From NCBI RefSeq assembly GCF_024453815.1, contig NZ_CP072934.1, forward strand, positions 372,001 to 436,000: a DNA stretch of 64,000 nt, read 5' to 3'. The translations under genes were made by a program, and so were the position numbers. Under the pieces are notes generated by a model. The model made no database searches, was not told where the DNA came from, and saw only the letters and a program-made list of their open reading frames with translations. Below, piece after piece: positions 7,784-17,046 of this stretch. Every line of letters begins with the position of its first letter. Position 1 is the stretch's first letter. This DNA comes from Corynebacterium pseudogenitalium (GTDB taxonomy: Bacteria; Actinomycetota; Actinomycetes; Mycobacteriales; Mycobacteriaceae).

Positions 7784-8368
7784 TTAGAAGAAGGTAGAGA
7801 TGTTCTTGGAGTTCAGAACGTTGATGTCGAGCAGGATGCGGCGGTCAAAGACCTTCCACTTCGGGCCGTCCTCACCGTCCTTCGCGGGGCGAAGCAGGTC
7901 GGTGCGGGTGCCCACAAACTGGTCCTGCTCGCGCTCGAGGCGAGTGCGCCAGACGTAGAAGTTGGTGCGGACCTCGAGCGCCTCGACGGCGTCGGCGCCT
8001 TCACCGACGGTGACGTGCCGTGCGATCAGGTTCGTGATCAGGTGGCGCGTACGCGACGGCGGGTCTTCAGCCCACGCCATGCCGGAGTCGAAGCGGCGGA
8101 TGCGCCACGCTAGCGAGTCGTAGGTTTCGTCGTAGAAGGCCGGGCCGTCCTCGTCCGAAATGGAGAGGGCCTGCTCGCGGCGGAGGCGGTTCGTGCGGGT
8201 TGGTGCCCAGTAGAAGAGGTCTTCGTCGAAGTGGGTCAGCCAGTCGACGTAGCGTCCCTCGTCGAGGAGGGTGGCTTCGTCGTAGTACATGTTTTGGAGA
8301 TCGAAGTAGGTGGTTTGGTCCACTCGCTCCCCGGGGGTCACGTCGTCGCGACGTAGAAAGTCAGTCAC
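7784..8368 (-). CDS. Aromatic-ring-hydroxylating dioxygenase beta subunit (HcaF-like)
   Basis: Structural small subunit of the alpha3beta3 Rieske oxygenase. The 194 residues have the SnoaL/NTF2-like beta-subunit pattern: FYDETYDSLAWRIRRFDSGMAWAEDPPSRTRHLITNL and a C-terminal WKVFDRRILLDINVLNSKNISTFF. The start is GTG at 8368 behind GAAAGGAATGG. The gene is separated from its alpha partner by the ferredoxin and reductase genes, an order different from E. coli hcaEFCBD. Confidence 0.88.
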   Translation of the reverse strand: MTDFLRRDDVTPGERVDQTTYFDLQNMYYDEATLLDEGRYVDWLTHFDEDLFYWAPTRTNRLRREQALSISDEDGPAFYDETYDSLAWRIRRFDSGMAWAEDPPSRTRHLITNLIARHVTVGEGADAVEALEVRTNFYVWRTRLEREQDQFVGTRTDLLRPAKDGEDGPKWKVFDRRILLDINVLNSKNISTFF

Positions 8369-8389
8369 GAGTCCATTCCTTTCTTGTAG

Positions 8390-9598
8390 CTATCGAGCAA
8401 GTTTCTTCAGAGGAATCGATGCGTCAGCCAGCTTGTCCTTATCGACGGCAATACCGCGGTCGATGATGCGACGTGCCGCACGAACAGCCATCGAATCTTC
8501 GATTGCTGCCGCGCCAACCAAGGCGCCGTTCTCGTCGAGGCGCAACGCGACGGCCGGGCGACCCTCCGCGTCATTGCGGATGATGGTTTCGCCAGGGATA
8601 GTCATGTCGCCGGTGCCCTCAACGTGGATGCCGTAGCGGTCGGACCAGAACCAGGACGCGGAAAGTTTCGGAGATGGGCCGTCGATAATTGAGGCGGCGG
8701 CTGTCTTTGCTTCCTGGATTGCGGAGTCCCAGTGCTCGTGGCGGCGAAGTAGCGTGCCATCCTCGAGGCGGGTGCGGGCGCAGTCGCCCACAGCCCAGAT
8801 GGAGGAGTTCGACGTGCGCTGCTGCTCATCCACCAGGATGCCGTTATCGGTCTCCAGACCAGCGGATTCGGCGAGGACCGTCTCCGGGATGATGCCGATA
8901 CACAGCAACACAGCGTCAACCGTGACGGCGTCGTGGCCGTCGAGGCCGATGTGGAACCTGCCGTCAGACTCCTCGATGCTAGAGGTCATCGCGTTGATGA
9001 ACTCCACGCCGTTTTCCGCGTGCATGTCGTGGAGGCGCTGCGCCAGCTCAGGACCGACAGCAGGGACCAGGGATACCGGTGCAGGGTCGATGAGTACCAC
9101 GTCCGCGCCCAGCTTGCGTGCAGAGGACGCGACCTCTGCACCAACAAGGCCAGCGCCAATGATGCCCAATTTCTTGCCTGGGCCGATCAGCGAGCGCAGC
9201 TTGTCAGCGTCCTCAGTAGTGCGCAGCACCACGACGTTGTCGCTGTCGAAGCCCGGCGCACTGCCGCGACGAGCAGTACCACCAGTGGCGATAACGAGGT
9301 TGTCGTACGCAACCTCCTCACCGCCCTCCAGCACCAGCTTCTTCGATTGCGCCTCAACGCGCTCAACGGTGGCTTGCTTCAACACAATGTTGTTTTCCTC
9401 GAGCCACTCCGCCGGGCGGAACTCAATCTCAGCGCGCGTCTTCTCGTTGGTCAGGTAGTCCTTGGACAGCGGTGGGCGGTCGTACGGAACACCAAGCGGA
9501 TCAATGATCGTGATCTCACCGGTGTAGCCGTTCCTGCGCAGCTCATCAGCGACGGTAAAGCCGCCGATTCCGCCGCCTACGATTGTCGTGCTGCTCAC
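8390..9598 (-). CDS. Dioxygenase ferredoxin reductase (HcaD/BphA4-like)
   Basis: FAD enzyme passing electrons from NADH to the Rieske ferredoxin. In its 402 residues are the FAD Rossmann motif VGGGIGGFTVADELR near the N-terminus, a central NAD motif KLGIIGAGLVGAEVASSARKLG around 144-165, and the second FAD motif IWAVGDCA. Its ATG overlaps the ferredoxin stop codon by four bases (ATGA), so the two are translationally coupled. Confidence 0.92.
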   Translation of the reverse strand: MSSTTIVGGGIGGFTVADELRRNGYTGEITIIDPLGVPYDRPPLSKDYLTNEKTRAEIEFRPAEWLEENNIVLKQATVERVEAQSKKLVLEGGEEVAYDNLVIATGGTARRGSAPGFDSDNVVVLRTTEDADKLRSLIGPGKKLGIIGAGLVGAEVASSARKLGADVVLIDPAPVSLVPAVGPELAQRLHDMHAENGVEFINAMTSSIEESDGRFHIGLDGHDAVTVDAVLLCIGIIPETVLAESAGLETDNGILVDEQQRTSNSSIWAVGDCARTRLEDGTLLRRHEHWDSAIQEAKTAAASIIDGPSPKLSASWFWSDRYGIHVEGTGDMTIPGETIIRNDAEGRPAVALRLDENGALVGAAAIEDSMAVRAARRIIDRGIAVDKDKLADASIPLKKLAR

Positions 9599-9945
9599 TT
9601 GTCGGCTCCTTCAGCAGGCACGCCTGGGTAGAGCCAGACTTCTTCGCCACGCAGCTCAACCTTGTGCGTGTTGGTGTCCTCGGTCGCTGGCATGCACTGC
9701 ACCGCGCCAGTCTTCATGCAGAACTGGCTGGAGTGCACCGGGCACTCAACCATTGTGCCGTCGACCCAGCCGTCAGACAGGTGAGCGATTTCGTGAGTGC
9801 AAATATCGTCGAGGGCGTACACCTCATCGTCTTCGGTGCGGAAGAGTGCAATCGGCTTGTCGTATCCCGACATTTCCTCCGTGACCAGGAAGCCTTCCTC
9901 CTGCTCGAGATCGTCCAGGTCAGCAACTTTTACTGGTTCAGCCAT
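9595..9945 (-). CDS. Rieske-type ferredoxin (HcaC/BphA3-like)
   Basis: Electron carrier between the reductase and the terminal oxygenase. The 116 residues show the Rieske ligand set C49-T-H51 and C68-P-V-H71, with 16 residues between the halves. It lacks the disulfide cysteines of respiratory Rieske proteins, as expected for a dioxygenase ferredoxin. It lies between the alpha subunit gene and the reductase gene. Confidence 0.94.
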   Translation of the reverse strand: MAEPVKVADLDDLEQEEGFLVTEEMSGYDKPIALFRTEDDEVYALDDICTHEIAHLSDGWVDGTMVECPVHSSQFCMKTGAVQCMPATEDTNTHKVELRGEEVWLYPGVPAEGADK

Positions 9946-9978
9946 GGTAATTCGGTTCCTTTCGAGGGTGTGTTTGGT

Positions 9979-11292
9979 TTACTTCTCGTGCCAAGCTGGG
10001 GTCGACATCAGTTCGCGCCAACGGCGGTACAGCGCACGACCAGCAGCGTCTGAATACAGTTCGGATGTAGTGCCGGGGAACCCTTCACGTTCACCGACCG
10101 TGGCCATACCCATCTGGTAGTTCAGCGGGGTGTTGCCAACCATGAAGCCATGCGCGATGGACTGGCACTCAGACCAGTTCTCGCCGTCGTCCTGCTCGAA
10201 GATGCCCGACGGGCCAAAAGTGCGCAGGTTATACAGGCGCTGCGCGCGAGCCACATCCTCCGGCATCGAACGGTCCAGGACAGTCCATGCCCAAACTTCC
10301 ATCTTGTTCGGACCCTTCGGGTGCCAGACGCGGATCGAGCCATTCACCGGAAGGTAGGAGAAGTTCGGGAACACGGTTGCGTGGCCGTTCGTCATCGGGC
10401 CCATCACCTGCTCAGGGGAGAGCCGCTCGCGCAAGAAGTCGTAGTCGTAGTACTCGTGGACCGGCTGGGCGTCGAAACGGTTCTTCGGGTGTACTGGGAA
10501 GCCCGCGCCGTTGCCGTGGTCGTCGTGGTACTGCACACCGGTGCGCTCCGCGATCTCCTTCTTCGGGCCCTTGCCCGACGGGGACATCACCATCAGCGCA
10601 GAGGCATGCGACATGTTGACGTGGTACCAATCAGTAGCGAACTGCTCCGCTGCCAACTTCCAGTTGCCGTCGAGCACCCACTTAGTGACGCCACCAACGA
10701 CGTAGGTGCCTTCAGGGTCTCGGTCCATGAATGCGTCGATGTACCAGCGCATATCACCAAGCGCATCCTCGAGCGGCTCGGCGTTCTCGTCCCAGTTCGC
10801 GAAGATGAGGCCCTTGTAGGACTCCACGCGTGGCACCGTGACCAGCGGCCAGTCGTCCTGGGAGAAGTTCTCGTCGTACTGCTCCTTGCCAGGAAGGTTG
10901 ACGAGGTTACCGTCGAGGTCGTACGCCCAGCCGTGGTACGTACAGGTAAACATCTTCGTGCGGCCCTGGTCGGCGCGGCACACGCGGGCACCGCGGTGAC
11001 GGCAGCTGTTGAGCAGCACGCGGATTTCGCGCTTCTTGTTCATCGTCGCGATGACCGGGTCTTCGCCCATGTACGTCTGGAAGAAATCGCCCGGTTTCTG
11101 GAACTGCGACTCGTGGGCGATAAACAGCCAGGAACAGGCAAAAATGCGCGACATTTCCTGCTTATAGACGGCCTCGTCCGTAAAGACTCGACGATCTACC
11201 AGGCCACCTTCAGGGTCGACCATGCCACTGACGTCGATGCACTGATCCAATTCTGCCGGCCGCTGTAAGCCGGACTTTGGTGGCGTTGCCAT
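9979..11292 (-). CDS. Aromatic-ring-hydroxylating dioxygenase alpha subunit (HcaE-like)
   Basis: Catalytic subunit that adds O2 across two ring carbons to give a cis-dihydrodiol. I chose the ATG at 11292 (437 residues) because AAGGAGTTACCT precedes it; an upstream in-frame ATG has no such site. Rieske ligands are C97-R-H99 and C117-T-Y-H120. The mononuclear iron site is H224 and H229, with bridging D221 (DWYHVNMSH), completed by an Asp in GIFEQDDGENW. It is the first gene of the minus-strand operon. The mhp genes opposite point to a phenylpropionate/cinnamate-like substrate, but substrate range is not readable. Confidence 0.92.
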   Translation of the reverse strand: MATPPKSGLQRPAELDQCIDVSGMVDPEGGLVDRRVFTDEAVYKQEMSRIFACSWLFIAHESQFQKPGDFFQTYMGEDPVIATMNKKREIRVLLNSCRHRGARVCRADQGRTKMFTCTYHGWAYDLDGNLVNLPGKEQYDENFSQDDWPLVTVPRVESYKGLIFANWDENAEPLEDALGDMRWYIDAFMDRDPEGTYVVGGVTKWVLDGNWKLAAEQFATDWYHVNMSHASALMVMSPSGKGPKKEIAERTGVQYHDDHGNGAGFPVHPKNRFDAQPVHEYYDYDFLRERLSPEQVMGPMTNGHATVFPNFSYLPVNGSIRVWHPKGPNKMEVWAWTVLDRSMPEDVARAQRLYNLRTFGPSGIFEQDDGENWSECQSIAHGFMVGNTPLNYQMGMATVGEREGFPGTTSELYSDAAGRALYRRWRELMSTPAWHEK

Positions 11293-11577
11293 AGGTAACT
11301 CCTTCGCACCTAGTGATAGAAAGCACAATTACTTCTGAAGCGTTCTTTGCTTCACACAATTCTTAAGCTACATGGGGGCAGTTATGTTCGCGTATGTGTT
11401 CCAGTGAATAGAACAGAATCTGTGGAACGGGGGTAGGGAACGAGGGTAGTCCAGGCATTCTTGCTTTTGAGTATGTGGTTTAGTGTTCCAAAACCCGGAA
11501 CGAGGGTGCGGAGTGTGATGCGCTACTTCTACAGTCAGATGTGACAGCTGATAAACCCAGCCCCGGAGGAGGTCACC
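11293..11577. promoter_or_regulatory. Divergent control region with repeated operator-like motifs
   Basis: This 285-bp stretch between the two divergent catabolic operons has no gene. GGAACGRGGGT occurs three times in the same orientation (11424-11434, 11437-11447, 11497-11507). GTTCC-N7-GGAAC forms an inverted repeat at 11485-11501, and a second GTTCC/GGAAC pair is spread over 11398-11428. GTGTTCCA also occurs at 11396-11403 and 11483-11490 (approximate ends). The reverse complement of the same octamer is in front of the IclR gene (16133-16140). These are the best candidates for binding sites of that regulator. Confidence 0.6.
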
Positions 11578-12507
11578 ATGAGCGTAAAACTTATTGCGCT
11601 GTCCCACAGCCCGCTGCTCGGCATCAACGAGCCAAAACCAGAGGTGAACGAGGCGCTGCAAGACGCATTCGCAAAAGCCCGCAAAGCCGCGGAAGAATAT
11701 GACCCAGATCTGGTCATCGTCTTCACGCCGGACCACTTCAACGGGTTCTTCTACACCCTGATGCCCCCGTTCTGTGTAGGCCTACAAGCAGAATCGATGG
11801 GTGACTACCTCACTACGCCTGGCCCATTCGACGTGCCCGAGTCAGCCGCAGAAGAGCTCGCGCAATTCGTTATCGACCAGGACGTCGACATGGCAATCTC
11901 CCGCCAGATGGTTCTCGACCACGGCGGCGCACAGCCTGTCGAGCTGCTCTTCGGCTCCCTGACCGCCAAGCCAGTCATCCCGATCTTCGTCAACGGAGTC
12001 GCCCGACCGTTCACCGCGATGCAGCGCATCCGTGTGATGGGGGAGGCCGTCGGCAAGTGGGCGAAGGCCCAGGATAAGAAGGTGCTGATGGTTGCCTCCG
12101 GTGGCCTGTCCCACGACCCGCCGCTTCCACGCTGGGCATCCGCAACCGACGCGCAGAAGCACTTCATGCTCCACGGCCACCCGGACCAGGCCGACCGCGA
12201 CGCTCGTGAAGCTCGCGTCATTGCTGCCGGCAAAGAAGGTGCCACAAATGCAGGAATCATCGACATCAACCCAGAGTGGGACGAAAAGTTCATGGCGGAC
12301 TGCATCTCCGGCGAATCGACACGATTCGACGCCTACGACGCCGACACCATGGACGACGAAGCCGGTCACTCCTCGCACGAGGTGCGCACCTGGGTTGCGG
12401 CGTTTTCCGCGCTGACCGCCGCCAACGGTGGAGTCAACGCCGAGTTCACGTTCTACCGCCCAATCCCAGAGTTCGTCGCAGGCTTCGGCCTGGTCATCGC
12501 ATCATAG
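11578..12507 (+). CDS. mhpB: 2,3-Dihydroxyphenylpropionate 1,2-dioxygenase (MhpB)
   Basis: Class III (LigB-type) extradiol dioxygenase that opens the catechol ring meta to the hydroxyls. The 309 residues match MhpB throughout: LSHSPLLG near the start, FTPDHFNGFFY with H53, the catalytic VLDHGGAQP with H115, GGLSHDPP with H179, HEVRTWVAAFSAL and YRPIPEFVAGFG. The two catalytic histidines fall at the same numbers as in the E. coli enzyme. The start follows GGAGGAGGTCACC. First gene of mhpBDFE, divergent from the dioxygenase operon. Confidence 0.95.
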   Translation: MSVKLIALSHSPLLGINEPKPEVNEALQDAFAKARKAAEEYDPDLVIVFTPDHFNGFFYTLMPPFCVGLQAESMGDYLTTPGPFDVPESAAEELAQFVIDQDVDMAISRQMVLDHGGAQPVELLFGSLTAKPVIPIFVNGVARPFTAMQRIRVMGEAVGKWAKAQDKKVLMVASGGLSHDPPLPRWASATDAQKHFMLHGHPDQADRDAREARVIAAGKEGATNAGIIDINPEWDEKFMADCISGESTRFDAYDADTMDDEAGHSSHEVRTWVAAFSALTAANGGVNAEFTFYRPIPEFVAGFGLVIAS

Positions 12508-12520
12508 GAGAGACAGACAG

Positions 12521-13306
12521 ATGAGTAGCCGTGAGGACTCCCTGCGTACCATCGCAAACGACCTGCTCGCCGCGTACCCGTCCTGCGAGCCGATCGCGCC
12601 ACCGCGCACCGTCGTCGCCGACCTTGACATCGCCGACGCCTACGCAATCCAACAGATCCAGGAAAAAGACTTCGTTGCCCGCGGACACAAAGTTATCGGG
12701 CGCAAGGTTGGTCTGACCTCACTCGCAATGCAGCAGCAGCTGGGGGTCGATAGCCCAGACTTCGGGTTCTTTACCGACGCCGACCTCTACGAAGTCGGCA
12801 CCGACATTGCAGTCGACCGCTTCATCTCCCCGAAGGTCGAACCGGAACTCGCGTTCGTGCTCGGGAAGGACCTTGAACCGGGCGCGACACTCGAAGAGGC
12901 CCGCAAGGCTGTCAAGTCCGCGCACCTTGCAGTCGAAATCATCGACTCACGAGTCCGTGACTGGGACATCCGCCTTGTCGACACCATCGCCGACAACGCT
13001 TCGTTCGGCGCCATCGTGTGGGACCCGACCCCGCTCGATCTCGACTTGGAGGAAGCTGCAACAGTCCACGCGACGATGACGCTCGACGGCGAAGTTGTCG
13101 GAGAGGGCGTCGGCAAGGATGTGATGGGCGACCCGCTGCTCCCGCTGCCGTGGCTCGCAGGCATTCTCGACGAGCAAGGCACCGCCCTGCGCGCCGGTGA
13201 CATCGTGCTTACCGGTAGCTTCTGCGGCGCAGTCGCTTTCAAAGCAGGCCAACACCTCGCAGTATCCTACGGCCCATACGGGGCCATCGACGTCCGGTTT
13301 AAATAG
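12521..13306 (+). CDS. mhpD: 2-Keto-4-pentenoate hydratase (MhpD)
   Basis: Adds water to 2-hydroxypenta-2,4-dienoate to give 4-hydroxy-2-oxovalerate. The ATG at 12521 follows TAGGAGAG; the longer open frame upstream runs into mhpB. At 261 residues it has the FAH-like hydratase pattern: GRKVGLTS, FISPKVEPELAFVLGKDL, HLAVEIIDSRVRDW and a C-terminal LTGSFCGAVAFKAG. Glu residues in EPE and VEI are the expected metal ligands. It begins 13 bases after mhpB. Confidence 0.95.
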   Translation: MSSREDSLRTIANDLLAAYPSCEPIAPPRTVVADLDIADAYAIQQIQEKDFVARGHKVIGRKVGLTSLAMQQQLGVDSPDFGFFTDADLYEVGTDIAVDRFISPKVEPELAFVLGKDLEPGATLEEARKAVKSAHLAVEIIDSRVRDWDIRLVDTIADNASFGAIVWDPTPLDLDLEEAATVHATMTLDGEVVGEGVGKDVMGDPLLPLPWLAGILDEQGTALRAGDIVLTGSFCGAVAFKAGQHLAVSYGPYGAIDVRFK

Positions 13307-13321
13307 GTTTGGAGCACCACA

Positions 13322-14251
13322 ATGCAAAAGAAAATGACAGCAGCCATCGTCGGATCGGGCAACATCGGCTCCGACCTGATGATGAAGCTTTTGAACAACG
13401 AATCCAACATTGATCTGCGCTACATGGTCGGCGTCGATCCAGAATCGGAAGGCCTCAAGCGTGCGCGCGAAAACGGCATCGCGGCCTCCCACGAAGGCGT
13501 CGACTGGCTCCTGCAACAGGATCCGCTTCCAGACCTCGTCTTTGAAGCAACCTCGGCGGGCGCACACGCAGCAAACGCACCGCGCTACCGCGAAGCAGGC
13601 ATCCGCGCCATCGACCTCACCCCGGCGGCCGTCGGCCCATTCTTCTGCCCATCGGTCAACCTGGATGAGCTCGAAACCGTCGACAATGTGAACATGATTA
13701 CCTGTGGCGGTCAGGCCACCACCCCGATTGTCGCGGCAGTATCCCGCATCGTAGACGTCGAATACGCGGAGATCGTTGCGTCGATCTCCTCGAAGTCTGC
13801 GGGTCCCGGCACCCGCGCTAACGTCGACGAGTTCCTCGAAACCACTGCCGCCGCCCTCGAACAACTCGCTGGCGCGAAACACGCAAAAGCCATCATCATC
13901 CTCAACCCCGTCGAGCCACCAATGATGATGCGCAACACCGTCTACTGTGCCCTTCCTCCAGAAGCCGCGGCTCCTGGCGAACTGCAAGACCAGATCGCCG
14001 CGTCCATCAAAGAAATGGCAGCGAAGGTGCAGCAGTACGTACCGGGCTACCGCCTCACCGCAGATCCACAGTTCGAAGAAGCCCGCGACGACTGGAACGG
14101 ACTCGGTCGTGTTTCCGTCCTCATCGAAGTAGAAGGGGCAGGCGACTTCTTGCCGGACTACGCCGGCAACCTCGACATCATCACATCGGCAGCAATTGCC
14201 ACCGCAAACAAGTACGCCGAGCTCGTGTCGGCGCAGAAGCAAGGAGCATAG
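13322..14251 (+). CDS. mhpF: Acetaldehyde dehydrogenase, acylating (MhpF)
   Basis: Converts acetaldehyde, CoA and NAD to acetyl-CoA. The 309 residues have an N-terminal NAD motif [13 protein letters not shown], catalytic C128 in [10 protein letters not shown], and C-terminal NKYAE. In this family it forms a channelling complex with the aldolase encoded next, whose start is one base past this stop. Confidence 0.96.
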   Translation: MQKKMTAAIVGSGNIGSDLMMKLLNNESNIDLRYMVGVDPESEGLKRARENGIAASHEGVDWLLQQDPLPDLVFEATSAGAHAANAPRYREAGIRAIDLTPAAVGPFFCPSVNLDELETVDNVNMITCGGQATTPIVAAVSRIVDVEYAEIVASISSKSAGPGTRANVDEFLETTAAALEQLAGAKHAKAIIILNPVEPPMMMRNTVYCALPPEAAAPGELQDQIAASIKEMAAKVQQYVPGYRLTADPQFEEARDDWNGLGRVSVLIEVEGAGDFLPDYAGNLDIITSAAIATANKYAELVSAQKQGA

Positions 14252-14252
14252 T

Positions 14253-15302
14253 ATGAACACGGTTGCGAGCGATGTCATCGATGGCATCCCGACACACAAA
14301 ATCCGCCTCAACGACACGACCCTGCGTGACGGATCCCACGCCGTACGCCACCAGTACACCAAAGACCAGGTGAAAAAGATCGCCCGCGCGCTTGACGACG
14401 CCGGCGTCGAAATGATCGAGGTCACTCACGGCGACGGGCTTGGCGGGTCTTCCTTCAACTACGGCTTCTCCCACACCCGCGACATCGAACTCATCGAAGC
14501 CGCAGTCGAAGAAGTCAAGAATGCGAAGATTGCCGCACTGATGCTTCCAGGCCTGGGTACCGTAAAGGACCTCAAAGAAGCAAAGAGTGCGGGCGCATCC
14601 ATCGTGCGCGTTGCCACTCACTGCACCGAGGCAGATATTTCGATCCAGCACTTCCAGGCAGCACGGGAGCTTGGTTTTGAGACCGGTGGCTTCCTGATGC
14701 TTTCACACCGCATCCCACCAGCAGAGCTTGCGAAGCAGGCCCGCATCATGGTCGATGCCGGCTGTCAGTGCGTCTTCGTGGTCGACTCCGCCGGCTACCT
14801 GGTGATGAACCAGGCCGCGGACCGCGTCAAGGCAGTCGTTGAAGAGATTGGCGACGACGCACAGGTCGGCTTCCACGGACACCAGAACCTCGGTTTCGGG
14901 GTTGCAAACTCGTTGCTCGCTGTAGTCAATGGTGCTCGCCAAATTGACGGCACCCTGTATGGGCTTGGTGCTGGCGCCGGTAACGCACCGATCGAGGTGT
15001 TAGCCACGGTGTTCAACCGCACCGGCATTGACATCGGCAATGTTGATCAAGCCAAGCTTCGTGACGCCGCTGAAGACGTCCTGAAGCCAATGGTCGAGCG
15101 TCTCCCAATGATGGACCGCGGCTCCATCGTCCAGGGTGAGTTTGGCGTTTACAACTCCTTCTTGCTCCACGCGCAGCGCGCCGCGGAACGCTATGGTGTG
15201 CCTGCAGCGACCATCCTGGAAGAAGTCGGTCGCCGTGGTTACGTCGGTGGTCAGGAAGACATGATTATCGACGTCGCAATCGACCTGGCAAAGCAGAAGT
15301 AG
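14253..15302 (+). CDS. mhpE: 4-Hydroxy-2-oxovalerate aldolase (MhpE)
   Basis: Splits 4-hydroxy-2-oxovalerate into pyruvate and acetaldehyde, the latter passed to MhpF. The ATG at 14253 follows AAGGAGCATAGT; longer forms would overlap mhpF. At 349 residues it is an HMGL-like TIM barrel with [15 protein letters not shown] at the start, the metal site [14 protein letters not shown], and a C-terminal communication domain. Last gene of the plus-strand operon. Confidence 0.96.
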   Translation: MNTVASDVIDGIPTHKIRLNDTTLRDGSHAVRHQYTKDQVKKIARALDDAGVEMIEVTHGDGLGGSSFNYGFSHTRDIELIEAAVEEVKNAKIAALMLPGLGTVKDLKEAKSAGASIVRVATHCTEADISIQHFQAARELGFETGGFLMLSHRIPPAELAKQARIMVDAGCQCVFVVDSAGYLVMNQAADRVKAVVEEIGDDAQVGFHGHQNLGFGVANSLLAVVNGARQIDGTLYGLGAGAGNAPIEVLATVFNRTGIDIGNVDQAKLRDAAEDVLKPMVERLPMMDRGSIVQGEFGVYNSFLLHAQRAAERYGVPAATILEEVGRRGYVGGQEDMIIDVAIDLAKQK

Positions 15303-15344
15303 CGAAGTAGAGCGCGTATGCGGGTTTATCCCGCGTGCTTCGCT
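15301..15344. terminator. Hairpin between convergent mhpE and IclR genes
   Basis: AGCGAAG (15301-15307) pairs with CTTCGCT (15338-15344), and an inner GCGGG-TTTAT-CCCGC forms a second stem. There is no T run and the right arm overlaps the regulator's C-terminal codons, so termination activity is uncertain. Confidence 0.35.
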
Positions 15345-16090
15345 CTCCACGCACGAGTCCCGGATCCACAAATCTTTTTGAGGACCGGGATTACTGTTTT
15401 GGGCTGAAAGTCTTCTGCGGGAAAGGAAACGCTCATCGCGGCAATCGGTACGCCCTCGGTGCCGAAAATCGGGCAGGCGACGCAGCATAGACCTTCCGAA
15501 ATTTCCTCAAGGTCGTAGGCGATACCTTCATCGCGGATCTTTTTCAACGTTTCACGCAGCTCATCCGGGTCTGAGATCGTGTGCGGGGTCCATGGCGCGA
15601 GCCCCTCACGGATGATGCGCTCGGTCAGCGTTTCGTCGTACGCCATAATTGCTTTGCCAATGCCAGTCGCGTAAGCGGGAATGAGGCCGCCAATGCGTGA
15701 CGGCGCTGTCACACCACGGACGGAAAAGAGCTTGTTCGCGTAACGAACGTTCGTCCCTTCAACATGTCCAAGGTGGACGGTGTGTCGAGTGCGCTCAAAA
15801 AGCGCTGCCAAAAATGGTGTGAGCAACTCTGATACCTGAGCGGTTTGCTCGGAATACACCTCCGGTGTTGACGCCATTCCGAGCGCCGGGTTGAGCCGAT
15901 AGAGCTCGTTCGCTTTGAGGACGGCATCATTTTCCACCAGCTTGTTAAGAAGGCGGTGCGTCGTCGACTTTGGAAGATCGACGCGCCGGGCTAACTCTGA
16001 AACGCCAACCCCGTTGACGTCCTCGCTCTTGAACGCTTTCAGAATGCCGAACGCCTTGTCGATGGAGTTTGGTTTTGCGTCTTGAACCAT
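15326..16090 (-). CDS. IclR-family transcriptional regulator of the aromatic cluster
   Basis: 254 residues: an N-terminal winged helix (about 10-75, with LARRVDLPKSTTHRLLNKLVEN as the recognition region), then the IclR effector domain (about 85-250, with IPAYATGIGKAIMAY and GLCCVACPIFG). It lies between mhpE and mhpC, and E. coli MhpR belongs to the same family, so it is the obvious local regulator. GTGTTCCA motifs occur in front of both operons and its own gene. Confidence 0.88.
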   Translation of the reverse strand: MVQDAKPNSIDKAFGILKAFKSEDVNGVGVSELARRVDLPKSTTHRLLNKLVENDAVLKANELYRLNPALGMASTPEVYSEQTAQVSELLTPFLAALFERTRHTVHLGHVEGTNVRYANKLFSVRGVTAPSRIGGLIPAYATGIGKAIMAYDETLTERIIREGLAPWTPHTISDPDELRETLKKIRDEGIAYDLEEISEGLCCVACPIFGTEGVPIAAMSVSFPAEDFQPKTVIPVLKKICGSGTRAWRAKHAG

Positions 16091-16177
16091 AGGCTCAGTG
16101 TAACCGGATAGTGTCTATCGTGTGCCACGGACTGGAACACTCCGGCGTGTGCGTGGGTTCGTCGCTATGTTGGCTGT
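16091..16177. promoter_or_regulatory. Divergent promoter region of IclR gene and mhpC
   Basis: This 87-bp gap contains TGGAACAC at 16133-16140, the reverse complement of the GTGTTCCA motif seen in the main control region. TATGTT at 16166-16171 ends six bases before the mhpC ATG, which lacks a ribosome binding site; this fits a leaderless mhpC transcript. Confidence 0.5.
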
Positions 16178-17032
16178 ATGACTGAAATTTCCATTCCTGA
16201 TTACAAGACTGACGAATTCTTCGGGCTCGAGGACAAGTGGCTGGAGACGGCACCCGGCGAGCTCACTCACTACCACGATCTCGGCGAGGGCGAACCAGTA
16301 CTGTTCCTCCACGGCTCCGGCACGGGCGTGACTGCAGCCGCGAACTGGTGGCTGAACCTTCCGACCATCTCCGAGAACGCACGATGCATCGCGATTGACT
16401 CCATTGGTTACGGCCAGACTGTCGTAGCTGAGGGCACCAAGTACGGTATCCGCGAGTGGGTTGAGCACGCAATCCGTGTGCTGGATGCCCTGGGAATTGA
16501 AAAGACCTGGATTGTTGGTAACTCGCTCGGTGGCTGGGTTGGCTTCCAGATGATCATCGACCACCCGGAGCGTGTGAAGGGCATCATCTCCATGGGCACC
16601 GGTGGGGCGAAGTTGACCGGCGCGCTGAAGGGTCATTCGAACCCGAAGCTGACCGAAGAAGGTATCCGCAACACGCTCGAGCAGTTCGTGGTGGATAAGT
16701 CGCTGATCACCGATGAGCTCGTGTCGCTGCGCTACCAGTCCGCGCTGAACGATACGGCGTCTGATCGCCTACAGGAGGTTGTGCAGGCGCGTGACCGTGA
16801 CCGTACCGAGCTTCCACTCGACTTCGACGTGCTGTCGAAGGTCGAGATCCCGGTTCTGCTAGTGCACGGCATGCAAGACGTCGTGATTACGCCGCAGCGC
16901 ACGTGGGACCTGGTGAACACAATTCCGTCCGCTGACGCTCACCTTTTCGCACAGTGTGGCCACTGGTCGCAGGTTGAGAAGGCTGATGAGTTCAATGAGG
17001 TCATCGTGAACTGGATTAAGCGTCAGTTCTAG
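16178..17032 (+). CDS. mhpC: 2-Hydroxy-6-oxonona-2,4-dienedioate hydrolase (MhpC)
   Basis: Alpha/beta-hydrolase that cleaves the meta-fission product, releasing 2-hydroxypentadienoate plus succinate (or fumarate). In 284 residues: oxyanion-hole LFLHGSGTGVTAAANWW, nucleophile S116 in GNSLGGW, acid Asp in LLVHGMQDVVI, and catalytic His in CGHWSQVEK. It is separated from mhpBDFE by the regulator gene but completes the same pathway between MhpB and MhpD. A -10-like TATGTT six bases upstream and no ribosome binding site suggest leaderless translation. Confidence 0.92.
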   Translation: MTEISIPDYKTDEFFGLEDKWLETAPGELTHYHDLGEGEPVLFLHGSGTGVTAAANWWLNLPTISENARCIAIDSIGYGQTVVAEGTKYGIREWVEHAIRVLDALGIEKTWIVGNSLGGWVGFQMIIDHPERVKGIISMGTGGAKLTGALKGHSNPKLTEEGIRNTLEQFVVDKSLITDELVSLRYQSALNDTASDRLQEVVQARDRDRTELPLDFDVLSKVEIPVLLVHGMQDVVITPQRTWDLVNTIPSADAHLFAQCGHWSQVEKADEFNEVIVNWIKRQF

Positions 17033-17046
17033 TCAGCAGCTTTTCG

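Noticed and set aside
10150..11268. 372-codon frame antisense to the dioxygenase alpha gene
   Set aside because: The minus-strand gene has a complete Rieske and iron site; the antisense product is low-complexity Arg/Val/His.
11368..11736. Minus-strand frame across the divergent control region into mhpB
   Set aside because: It overlaps the start of mhpB and the repeated operator motifs, and has no family resemblance.
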